DNA of 6,639 bases from Deltaproteobacteria bacterium (GTDB taxonomy: Bacteria > Desulfobacterota > GWC2-55-46 > S146-73), in the NCBI GenBank assembly GCA_015492355.1, contig WGFF01000198.1:1-6639 (forward strand). The letters run 5' to 3'. The notes beneath the pieces are model-generated. The model was not told the origin of the DNA, ran no database searches, and worked only from the letters and a program-made list of their open reading frames with translations. Positions 1 to 6,333 of the stretch are shown here, piece by piece. The stretch's first letter is position 1; each line of letters starts with the position of its first letter. Both the position numbers and the translations under genes were made by a program.

Positions 1-1
1 C

Positions 2-85
2 TGAGGGAAACCCCTTTTGTAAAAGGTGTTTCCCTCAAACTCCCTTCCCCAAAACTTTTAATCTAAAAGTTTTCTGGGAAAGGGG
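2..85 (+). repeat. Dispersed double-hairpin repeat, copy 1
   Basis: Positions 2-66 match copy 3 (4974-5038) and the reverse complement of copy 2 base for base by eye. The unit folds into two hairpins. The first (2-37) has arms TGAGGGAAAC and GTTTCCCTCA, then one mismatch, then CCTTTT against AAAAGG around a minimal loop. The second (about 42-85) has AAAACTTTTA paired with TAAAAGTTTT around ATC, with a C-rich arm and a G-rich arm outside. After position 66 this copy diverges from the others. It carries an extra 30-odd bases with another small CCTTTTT/AAAAGG inverted pair before GGCGATAG (114-121). The same GGCGATAG follows copy 3 at 5063-5070, so the full unit may be longer and internally deleted elsewhere. 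No transposase is visible. It could be a REP- or MITE-like element. Confidence 0.88.
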
Positions 86-407
86 TCAGGGGAAAACACC
101 TTTTTACCAGAAAAGGCGATAGCCCGCAGTGTCTTCCCCACAACAAAAGTTCAGGTCCGATTTGATGACCCATTACCTTAGGAGAGCCTTGACAGTGGCG
201 GTTCGTGATTCCTGTGGTAAAATTATTAATAGAAGACCCGCCCGGGGAAAATTTCCCTCAAGTTATCCCTGGGTCCTGCGATATATATCACATCAACATG
301 GAGTTTATCATCTCTGGAGGGCTTTTAAGTAATTGTTTCTTGCCGTATCGTCACCGGTGAACCATCAGCAATCAAATACCGAAAAGACAATAGAAAGGAG
401 GGAAACA
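86..407. other. Non-coding upstream region of the lipoprotein gene
   Basis: I see no convincing gene here. The one open frame from a GTG at 129 lacks a ribosome binding site and has an unnatural composition. The region contains a perfect 13-base inverted repeat GGGAAAATTTCCC (245-257), nested inside GACCC (235-239) and GGGTC (271-275). A short AT palindrome GATATATATC lies at 280-289. A TTGACA hexamer (189-194) sits 23 bases before TAAAAT (218-223), which is too far for a standard sigma70 promoter. The transcription start of the lipoprotein gene is therefore unknown but probably lies here. Confidence 0.5.
396..401 (+). promoter_or_regulatory. Ribosome binding site fixing the lipoprotein start
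   Basis: A perfect AGGAGG lies six bases before the ATG at 408. It identifies 408 as the true start rather than the in-frame TTG at 333, which would put 25 non-signal residues ahead of the lipoprotein signal peptide. Confidence 0.9.
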
Positions 408-2885
408 ATGAAGGTGTGGCGTAATCTCTTACTCCTCTTTCCCATCCTTATTATCCTCAGTGGATGCGGAAACAGCGACGGCACATCTACTACTACCAGC
501 AGTACCACTGGTACGGTATCAGCACTCGATATACCCGACAAGGTGAGTGTGGTGGATGCGCAGAGTTCATCCACGAGCAGTAGTGTGTCACCGCTCTATG
601 TGGCAAAGGCGATAGACCCTTCGGCTCTTTCCTCTGATTCGGACTACCACAAGGACAAGACCTTCTACTTCGTGGAGGAGAGATCTGCGGAGACGTTCGA
701 CCTCATAAACGAGATACTCTGTTCCATAGCGCAGAGTAAATACGACGATATGCTCAACAAGGGTACCTACAAGGCACAGATAGACACCAACCAGTGCAGT
801 AGTGCCAAAGACAGTGCATCCAGTGGAGGGCAGGGCTCCAAGAACCAGTCCTCTGGCTCCACGAGACCACAGTACGAGATGTGGGTCGTTGAGTCATCCA
901 GGGCAAGTAACAGCGACCCGCACATCGTGAAGGTCTGGATACACGAGGAAGCAGAGAATGGAGAGCCGGAGAAGATCATATTCGCCAAGATGACCATCAC
1001 AGAGGGTGTGAGCACATCGAATCCCTACGGTATATTCACCATAAACTTCAAGTCCCACCCGGTGAACAGCGGTGTGGTAGATACGAGCCAGACCCTTTTC
1101 AAGGGATTCCTCAAGACCGAGCAGGACTCCTCTGGTAAGGTACTCCTGAAGTTTACCATAGAGGGAAACTTCAGCACGCCGGGTGGTAACGTGAGCTTCG
1201 CCGAGCAGGCGGTACTCGACAGACCCATCGGTACCTCCTCTGGTGAGGGGTATGTAAAGTCCCAGTCACAAGACTCATCTGGTAGCATCAGCACAGCCTT
1301 CAACATACTCTACGACAACTCCTACTTCTACAGAACAGGTACGGTGAACTCCACACAGGTAACCGTATGTCTCGACAGAAACAACTTCCACCAGACCGCA
1401 TGGAGATACGGTCTGTACGACTCTACCGGCAAGAGGGTTACGAGGAACTCAGGCTTCCCCATAAGGTACAACGATGGTTCAAAGAACTACTACGGCTGGA
1501 TAGGTTACTGGGGGCTGTGGTTCCCTGAGGATGCAACCCTTACAAGCGGTGCAACAGTATACAGGCAGTCCTTCAGTAGTGGTACAGAGACACCGTATAC
1601 GGTCTTCATTTCAGGTGGAAAGCTCATAAAGCATGAAAAGAAGACCCTCACACTCGATAAGATAAAGAACATACCCCTTCAGTGGTACGATAACTCCACT
1701 TCTACAGACTACAGGGTCGTATGGGACGATACAGGGTTCAAAAAGGTGGAGACCCTCGATACACAAGATTGGCTGTGGAAAAAGATAACCACCACAAGTT
1801 ATATCGACCTGAGTTCCCTTTCCTGGACGGACCTCCACTTCTGGTCCCAGTCCCTTGGTGGGAGCGTGCAGGTACGGCTCAACGGGAACGATCCTGAAAA
1901 CAACCCTCTGTGTAGTGAGTCAGGCGGTACATTCGACTGCAGTAGCGCACTCAGTGACCCCACCCTTATACCTGTCGTCTTCTTCGCAGAGAACATGGTC
2001 TATCCATCAGACCTTTCAGGAGACCTCACGCTCTACTGCTTTGAGAACTGCCCGGACCCGTCGAAGATCACGCAGACAAACCCCTACTTCGACACGAGCA
2101 CCTACCAATACCAGAATACAGCACCCTCAAGTGCAAACAAGATACAGTACACCTTTAATAAGGCGAACATGGTGCTCAGGTACGGCACCAGTGACGTGGT
2201 GCTCACCGGCAGTAACTCCGCCTTCCAGTGGGGTGTATGGAGTGGTCCCCTTGTTCCTTCTGATCAGCTCAACTCCCTTGCATGCGACTGGGATACCTCT
2301 GGTAACTCCACCTGTGCGTGGCAGGCATGGAGCAATCTTACAGTGTTCTACACCTGGGAGACAGGTACGAACTCGTGGAACAAGTTTACAGCACTCAAGG
2401 ATAGTTCCGATAACTTCCTCACCTTTGATCCTCCACTCCTTGTGGAGTACACGCACTCGCAGACAGATGCAAATAAACCCGACAACAAGTACAACGGGGT
2501 CAAGTTCTATCTCGAGTACAGTGGATTCGGTGAGCTCCACGGCATACCCGGTGTGTGCGTGGACATCGACAGTGGAAAGCCAGAGAACTGTGACGAAACG
2601 AGCAGGTGGGTACCTGAGTTCATGATACCCGCTGGCTCCAACATGGTGGATGCCTCGGATTCCACTGTTGAGTACATCGCAAAACCCCTCGAGATAGAGC
2701 AGAGGATGCTACCCGCTAATACCAGTGACCCGACTGACATAACTGCGTGCCAGAATGCTGGACTCACCTCACCCACCCTTGGAGATAGCGATCTGCCTGA
2801 TATCAACGCCTGGGTGGACCCGAACATCGGCGATATGCCCACTGTAACCAGTGCACCTGCTGTCATAGGCGGGGTGGTACAGTAA
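408..2885 (+). CDS. Large secreted lipoprotein of unknown function
   Basis: The 825-residue product starts MKVWRNLLLLFPILIILSGC, a type II signal peptide: positive N-terminus, hydrophobic stretch, and lipobox LSGC with lipidated Cys20. The residue after Cys is Gly, not Asp, so outer-membrane sorting is plausible. A Ser/Thr-rich linker (about 21-65) follows, then a long region rich in Ser, Thr, Asn, Gly and aromatics, typical of an extracellular beta-rich protein. There are 12 further Cys. Eight form tight local pairs (C502/C511, C544/C548, C626/C636, C717/C728), and two of those loops carry DxDxS-type acidic runs that could bind calcium. Trp-rich stretches occur near YYGWIGYWGLW and FQWGVW. 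I see no enzyme motif, further membrane span or anchoring repeat. The gene stands alone between repeat copies 1 and 2 and ends at a strong hairpin. I do not recognise the family; surface or binding roles are guesses. Confidence 0.9.
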   Translation: MKVWRNLLLLFPILIILSGCGNSDGTSTTTSSTTGTVSALDIPDKVSVVDAQSSSTSSSVSPLYVAKAIDPSALSSDSDYHKDKTFYFVEERSAETFDLINEILCSIAQSKYDDMLNKGTYKAQIDTNQCSSAKDSASSGGQGSKNQSSGSTRPQYEMWVVESSRASNSDPHIVKVWIHEEAENGEPEKIIFAKMTITEGVSTSNPYGIFTINFKSHPVNSGVVDTSQTLFKGFLKTEQDSSGKVLLKFTIEGNFSTPGGNVSFAEQAVLDRPIGTSSGEGYVKSQSQDSSGSISTAFNILYDNSYFYRTGTVNSTQVTVCLDRNNFHQTAWRYGLYDSTGKRVTRNSGFPIRYNDGSKNYYGWIGYWGLWFPEDATLTSGATVYRQSFSSGTETPYTVFISGGKLIKHEKKTLTLDKIKNIPLQWYDNSTSTDYRVVWDDTGFKKVETLDTQDWLWKKITTTSYIDLSSLSWTDLHFWSQSLGGSVQVRLNGNDPENNPLCSESGGTFDCSSALSDPTLIPVVFFAENMVYPSDLSGDLTLYCFENCPDPSKITQTNPYFDTSTYQYQNTAPSSANKIQYTFNKANMVLRYGTSDVVLTGSNSAFQWGVWSGPLVPSDQLNSLACDWDTSGNSTCAWQAWSNLTVFYTWETGTNSWNKFTALKDSSDNFLTFDPPLLVEYTHSQTDANKPDNKYNGVKFYLEYSGFGELHGIPGVCVDIDSGKPENCDETSRWVPEFMIPAGSNMVDASDSTVEYIAKPLEIEQRMLPANTSDPTDITACQNAGLTSPTLGDSDLPDINAWVDPNIGDMPTVTSAPAVIGGVVQ

Positions 2886-2933
2886 AGACAGATAAGCCCC
2901 GCCCTCCTTCTGAGGAGGGCGGGGCTTCTGTCT
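2886..2933 (+). terminator. Strong hairpin after the lipoprotein gene
   Basis: The sequence begins right after the TAA stop. An inner 14-bp GC-rich stem (2895-2908 with 2913-2926) closes a 4-nt TCTG loop. A 7-bp outer stem pairs AGACAGA (2886-2892) with TCTGTCT (2927-2933) across a 2-base bulge. No clean T-run follows, so it may stop transcription only partly, or protect the mRNA 3' end. It may also insulate against the converging operon. Confidence 0.75.
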
Positions 2934-2956
2934 GCCGTCAAACCACCTCCACTTTT

Positions 2957-3031
2957 CCAAAAAACCTTAGATTAAAAGTTTTGGGGAAGGGAGTTTGAGG
3001 GAAACACCTTTTACAAAAGGGGTTTCCCTCA
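2957..3031 (-). repeat. Dispersed double-hairpin repeat, copy 2 (inverted)
   Basis: The reverse complement of these 75 bases is identical to 4974-5048 as read by eye, and the first 65 match copy 1. It sits between two converging transcription units, after the lipoprotein terminator and before the end of the NIL gene. Its second hairpin lacks the G-rich outer arm seen in copy 3. A weak pair AGTCCC (3037-3042) and GGGACT (3065-3070) lies between it and the NIL stop codon. Confidence 0.9.
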
Positions 3032-3068
3032 GCATTTAGTCCCAACATAAAGGTGGTGGGATTCGGGA

Positions 3069-3305
3069 CTATTCGATTATGTCGAGCTCTATGGGCTCTA
3101 CCTTTACACCCTTGTCTATAAAGAACTTTATCGCCTTTTCTATCTCTTTTTCATCTCCTTCGAGCTCAAGAGCGACAAGACCTATCTGATCCGAGATGGA
3201 TGCCTGACGGATGTTTGTAACCACCTTGTAGAGATGTCCCACCTGATAGATAAGGGGTTCTTTTATGAGTTCCTTGGGGTATGTGAGATAGACACGCTTT
3301 TTCAA
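3069..3305 (-). CDS. Stand-alone NIL-domain protein
   Basis: The 78-residue product is essentially one NIL domain, the ferredoxin-like fold known from the C-terminus of the methionine transporter ATPase MetN. Signature stretches are EPLIYQVG, VVTNIRQASIS, IGLVALELEGDEKEIEKAI and GVKVEPIE. There is no ATPase or iron-sulfur part. The start is a TTG whose last two bases overlap the TGA of the carrier gene. A perfect AGGAGG (3317-3312) lies six bases upstream, inside that gene's diglycine codons, so translation is probably coupled. Small NIL proteins recur beside sulfur-carrier and sulfite reductase genes. In methanogens a NIL-ferredoxin protein takes part in homocysteine synthesis. A role as methionine sensor or partner of the carrier is inference. 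Confidence 0.88.
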   Translation of the reverse strand: MKKRVYLTYPKELIKEPLIYQVGHLYKVVTNIRQASISDQIGLVALELEGDEKEIEKAIKFFIDKGVKVEPIELDIIE

Positions 3306-3583
3306 TCTATGCCTCCTGCGATGGCAGGAATTATGGATACCTCGTCATCGTCCTTGGTCTCTGTGTCCATATTCTCCATGAACCTTATATCCTCGTCATT
3401 GAGGTATATGTTCACAAAACGCCTTATCCTGCCATCCGGCTCGCAGATACGCTCCTTGAGCCCGGGATACTGTCTTTCAAGGTCGTCTATGACCTCCTTT
3501 ATGGTCCTGCCCTCTGCGCTGACCTCGTCCTTTCCGTTCGTAAGCTTCCTCAAGGGTGTTGGTATCCTTACCTTTACAGGCAT
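3302..3583 (-). CDS. CysO/MoaD-like ubiquitin-fold sulfur-carrier protein
   Basis: The 93-residue product fits the MoaD/ThiS beta-grasp family. It most resembles mycobacterial CysO from memory, with IPTPLRKLT near the start, VIDDLERQYPG in the middle, then RFVNIYLNDEDIRF and a C-terminal PAIAGG. Such carriers are adenylated at the terminal glycine, converted to a thiocarboxylate and used as a sulfide donor for cysteine or homocysteine. Here the diglycine is followed by Ile-Asp, so the chain must be trimmed before activation, as JAMM proteases (Mec, HcyD) do elsewhere. No such protease or E1 enzyme lies in the window. AGGAGG (3599-3594) sits 10 bases before the ATG. Its stop overlaps the NIL start. 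A pure molybdopterin role (MoaD) is less likely given the neighbours. Confidence 0.88.
   Translation of the reverse strand: MPVKVRIPTPLRKLTNGKDEVSAEGRTIKEVIDDLERQYPGLKERICEPDGRIRRFVNIYLNDEDIRFMENMDTETKDDDEVSIIPAIAGGID
3312..3317 (-). promoter_or_regulatory. NIL ribosome binding site inside the diglycine codons
   Basis: On the minus strand, codons GCA GGA GGC (Ala-Gly-Gly) of the carrier contain AGGAGG. A 6-nt spacer CATAGA precedes the TTG start of the NIL gene. It is the only strong site for that gene, and it supports the TTG start. Confidence 0.8.
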
Positions 3584-3718
3584 GGTAACCTGACCTCCTG
3601 TGTGGATTTTATTCCTTCAGCGGATAGTTTTCCAGAAAGAACCTTTGCCCCCAGACATTGATGGACTTCCTTGATCCGGTGAGATACCTGAAGAGAGGGG
3701 ATGGCGGAAGCCTTTACC

Positions 3719-3961
3719 TCAAAGTCCTCCCTTCTGTATCTTGAGCCTGAAGTACTCACCCTCCCGTTTCACCTCTATGATCCTGTGTCCCTCTTCCTTG
3801 ACACTCTTGGGCACGTTCTGTATGGGTTCCCCGCTGTCGAGAATGACCTCGAGTACTTTGCCCGTTTCCATCTCTTCGAGTTTGAGCTTGGTTTTCACAA
3901 AGTTAAGGGGGCATACGACCCCTCTGAGATCGAGTGTATCGTCCGGTTTTATCTCTGTCAT
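3719..3961 (-). CDS. TusA/SirA-family sulfurtransferase
   Basis: The 80-residue product is a single TusA domain. The N-terminal motif LDLRGVVCPLNFVKTK carries the persulfide-bearing cysteine at Cys17. The usual CPxP box reads CPLN here, so the second proline is replaced by Asn. I recall this variant in TusA-like proteins next to sulfite reductase genes. The length matches the family. The ATG is eight bases after the sulfite reductase stop. Its ribosome site (TGAGG, 3972-3968) shares bases with that stop codon, so the two genes are probably translationally coupled. The likely role is relaying sulfur as a persulfide, perhaps to the carrier protein whose gene lies 135 bases downstream; that partner is inferred. 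Confidence 0.9.
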   Translation of the reverse strand: MTEIKPDDTLDLRGVVCPLNFVKTKLKLEEMETGKVLEVILDSGEPIQNVPKSVKEEGHRIIEVKREGEYFRLKIQKGGL

Positions 3962-3969
3962 GATAGACC

Positions 3970-4914
3970 TCAGCCCACTGGACTGCCTGTCTTGAAGACA
4001 GGCTCCATGAATTTAAGGTAACTCTCTATACCGACCCTCTCTATGGTCTTTCCCAGCCTCTCGCCCCTTTTACCATTTGTCTTATACCACTCAAGGGTCT
4101 TCTCTATCACCTCTCCGACCTTCTCATCGGGTATGAAGTTGGCAACCTCGTCTGCCTCCCTTGGATGGCGTCCGTGTTTACCCCCTATCCTGACGAGATG
4201 ACCATAACGTTTCGCCTTCCAGGATTCCGTAGGACATGCCCTTATGCAGTCCCCGCAGTAGATGCATTTTTTGGGATCGTATATGGGCTTGCCTGTATCA
4301 GGGTCTGACTGTATGGCATCCTCCTTACATGCCTCTGCACATATTGTACACCCTGTACAGGTCTCCTCGTCCCATTCTGGTTCTACCACACCCTGGAAAC
4401 CGAGGTCCATCTCCCGTGTCCTGGCACAGTCTATGGGACAGCCTGAGAAAGATATCTTGAACTTGTGATACGTTGGCGTGCCGAAGAATTTTTCATCCAC
4501 CATCTCTGCAAGGCGCTGTGTATCCGTGAGGCCATTTGGATTGTATTCACATCCGCCACAGGCAGTGGGCACCCTCACCCGAGGACCACAGGATGCAACA
4601 CTGTGCCCTATCTTCGAGAGGTCCTCCACAAGGGCGTCAAAATCCCTGTAATCCACATAGAGTATCTCAAGGGACTGCCTGAAACTCAGATGAACAACCC
4701 CCTTTTTACTGTACTTATCCGCTATCTTTGCAAGCTCGATGAGTTTCCTGGTGGTGAGCCTTCCACCCGGACACCTCAGTCTCACGGTAAAGAGGTCTTT
4801 CTGTCTCTGTTTTATGAAACCACCTGACTTCAGTTCGTTGAAGTCTATCTTCTCTTCCTTGCCCTTGAGCCTTACAGAGACCTTGTTTGTCTTGTCCTCT
4901 ATGAAACGATCCAT
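3970..4914 (-). CDS. Small sulfite/nitrite reductase-like protein with ferredoxin domain
   Basis: The 314-residue product has a ferredoxin-like half-domain (about 30-105, with the siroheme-side stretch SFRQSLEI and Arg79). Next comes the siroheme-[4Fe-4S] region: Cys109, Cys119-x2-Cys122 in ACGGCEYNPNG, and Cys159-x3-Cys163 in SGCPIDCART. An inserted 2[4Fe-4S] ferredoxin follows: C186/C189/C192/C196 and C217/C220/C223/C227. The general layout recalls AsrC and small Dsr-like reductases, which reduce sulfite to sulfide. The first cluster motif is not the usual Cx5C, so activity is uncertain. I place the start at the ATG at 4914, with AGGAG (4930-4926) upstream. A longer frame back to 5010 would translate the repeat. 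It is first in the cluster with the TusA, carrier and NIL genes, which fits making sulfide for biosynthesis. Confidence 0.88.
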   Translation of the reverse strand: MDRFIEDKTNKVSVRLKGKEEKIDFNELKSGGFIKQRQKDLFTVRLRCPGGRLTTRKLIELAKIADKYSKKGVVHLSFRQSLEILYVDYRDFDALVEDLSKIGHSVASCGPRVRVPTACGGCEYNPNGLTDTQRLAEMVDEKFFGTPTYHKFKISFSGCPIDCARTREMDLGFQGVVEPEWDEETCTGCTICAEACKEDAIQSDPDTGKPIYDPKKCIYCGDCIRACPTESWKAKRYGHLVRIGGKHGRHPREADEVANFIPDEKVGEVIEKTLEWYKTNGKRGERLGKTIERVGIESYLKFMEPVFKTGSPVG

Positions 4915-4973
4915 ATACAGCCTTTCTCCTTTCTCTTTTGGTAATGGGTATCTTTTTCGGACCTGTCTGATTG

Positions 4974-5054
4974 TGAGGGAAACCCCTTTTGTAAAAGGTG
5001 TTTCCCTCAAACTCCCTTCCCCAAAACTTTTAATCTAAGGTTTTTTGGGAAGGG
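4974..5054 (+). repeat. Dispersed double-hairpin repeat, copy 3
   Basis: Bases 4974-5048 are identical to the inverted copy 2. The second hairpin is fuller here, because CCCTTCCC (5014-5021) pairs with GGGAAGGG (5047-5054). It fills most of the 165-base gap between thrC and the sulfite reductase gene, which point the same way. In a read-through transcript it would form two stable hairpins and could attenuate transcription or mark an RNA processing site. Confidence 0.9.
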
Positions 5055-5079
5055 TTTTCCCTGGCGATAGACAGCAAGC

Positions 5080-6333
5080 CTATGCCTTGAGGGCATATCT
5101 GCCCTTTTCAGAACCTACAAGTTCATCGAACTCTGAGAGTCTGGCATTTATGATAACGGGCTCTGGCAGTTTACCGTAGAGTGCCTCCTGGGTCTTGAGC
5201 CCGTTGCCTGTTATGGATACAACTATAGATTCGTCCCTCGGGATTCTGCCCTGTTCTATGAGCTTCTTTGTCACACCGAGGGTAACACCGCCTGCGGTCT
5301 CTGCAAAAATACCCTCTGTTTCTGCGAGGAGCTTCATCGCCTCTATTATCTCTGCGTCTGTTACGTCCTCTGCCCAGCCGTTGCTCTCTCTTATGGTCTT
5401 TGCCGCGTAGTATCCATCCGCAGGGTTGCCTATTGCAAGGGACTTTGCAATGGTGGAAGGTCTTACTGGTTTTATGAGCTCAGACCCTTCCTTTACCGCT
5501 GTAACGATGGGTGCACAGCCCCCAGCCTGTGCACCGTGTATCCTTGTGGGGAGGCTGTTGACGAGTCCGAGATTGTGGAACTCCCTAAAAGCCTTCCATA
5601 CCTTTGTTATGAGCGAGCCACCTGCCATGGGTACCACCACATGGTGTGGCAGTCTCCAGCCGAGCTGTTCGGCTATCTCAAAACCGAATGCCTTGGAACC
5701 CTCTGCATAGTAAGGGCGTATGTTGATATTGACAAATGCCCAGCCGTACTTGCCCGCAATCTCACTGCACAGCCTGTTCACCTCATCATAGGTACCCTTT
5801 ATACCCACCACCTTTGCCCCATAGATGATGGTGCCGAGGACCTTTGTCTGTTCGAGATCAAAGGGTATGAAAATAAAACTCTCCATACCACATGCAGATG
5901 CATTGGCAGCAACGGAGTTGGCAAGGTTGCCCGTGGATGCGCAGGCAACCACTTCAAAACCCATCTCCCTTGCCCTGGATATGGCAACGGATACGACCCT
6001 GTCCTTGAAAGAGAGGGTGGGATGATTGACCGCATCGTTCTTAAGATAGAGTTCCTTTACACCGAGAGCCTTTTCAAGGTTTTTAGCCCTGATAAGGGGG
6101 GTGAAGCCCACCTGTTCACCCACAGAGGGCTCTCCATCCAGGGGCAGGAGTTCCCTGTAACGCCACATATTCGGAGCCCTCTTTTCCACAACCTCACGGG
6201 TGAAGACCCTCCCGATACCCTCATAGTCGTATATGACCTCCAGGGGACCGAAACAGAACTCACATACATGGAGTGCCTCCTTGGGATACTCCCTTCCACA
6301 CTCCCTGCACTTCAAGCCCTTAAGATAACTCAT
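5080..6333 (-). CDS. thrC: Threonine synthase family enzyme (zinc-ribbon type)
   Basis: The 417-residue product is a fold-type II PLP enzyme. An N-terminal zinc ribbon has C9/C12 and C24/C27. Lys110 in SFKDR is the expected Schiff-base lysine. The phosphate/substrate loop STGNLANS is at about 133-140, MAGGS at about 236-240, and SITGNGLK at about 373-380. Threonine synthase converts O-phosphohomoserine and water to threonine and phosphate in the cytosol. The length is normal. The ATG at 6333 follows AAAGGAAGGA. Downstream on the same strand lie the sulfite reductase, TusA, carrier and NIL genes, and this raises an alternative: a threonine synthase homologue that puts sulfur onto O-phosphohomoserine to make homocysteine. 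Sequence alone cannot separate the two. The upstream region shows a promoter and structured leader, so regulation by attenuation is likely. Confidence 0.93.
   Translation of the reverse strand: MSYLKGLKCRECGREYPKEALHVCEFCFGPLEVIYDYEGIGRVFTREVVEKRAPNMWRYRELLPLDGEPSVGEQVGFTPLIRAKNLEKALGVKELYLKNDAVNHPTLSFKDRVVSVAISRAREMGFEVVACASTGNLANSVAANASACGMESFIFIPFDLEQTKVLGTIIYGAKVVGIKGTYDEVNRLCSEIAGKYGWAFVNINIRPYYAEGSKAFGFEIAEQLGWRLPHHVVVPMAGGSLITKVWKAFREFHNLGLVNSLPTRIHGAQAGGCAPIVTAVKEGSELIKPVRPSTIAKSLAIGNPADGYYAAKTIRESNGWAEDVTDAEIIEAMKLLAETEGIFAETAGGVTLGVTKKLIEQGRIPRDESIVVSITGNGLKTQEALYGKLPEPVIINARLSEFDELVGSEKGRYALKA

Noticed and set aside
189..223. TTGACA and TAAAAT as a promoter for the lipoprotein gene
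   Set aside because: The 23-base spacing is outside the sigma70 range, and no better -10 lies at 16-18 bases.
129..332. 67-codon plus-strand frame in the upstream region
   Set aside because: GTG start without ribosome site, Arg/His-rich composition, no family resemblance, and it spans palindromes.
333..407. In-frame TTG start 25 codons upstream of the lipoprotein start
   Set aside because: It would bury the lipoprotein signal peptide, and the perfect AGGAGG serves the ATG at 408.
1855..2625. 256-codon plus-strand frame inside the lipoprotein gene
   Set aside because: Frame-shifted shadow: very rich in Thr, Ser, Arg and Pro, no ribosome site, and the overlapping frame has a coherent secreted protein.
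3574..3759. 61-codon minus-strand frame between TusA and the carrier
   Set aside because: Overlaps both neighbours, has no ribosome site and no recognised motif.
4915..5010. Upstream extension of the reductase frame by 32 residues
   Set aside because: It would translate part of repeat copy 3 and has no ribosome site, while the ATG at 4914 has AGGAG at good spacing.
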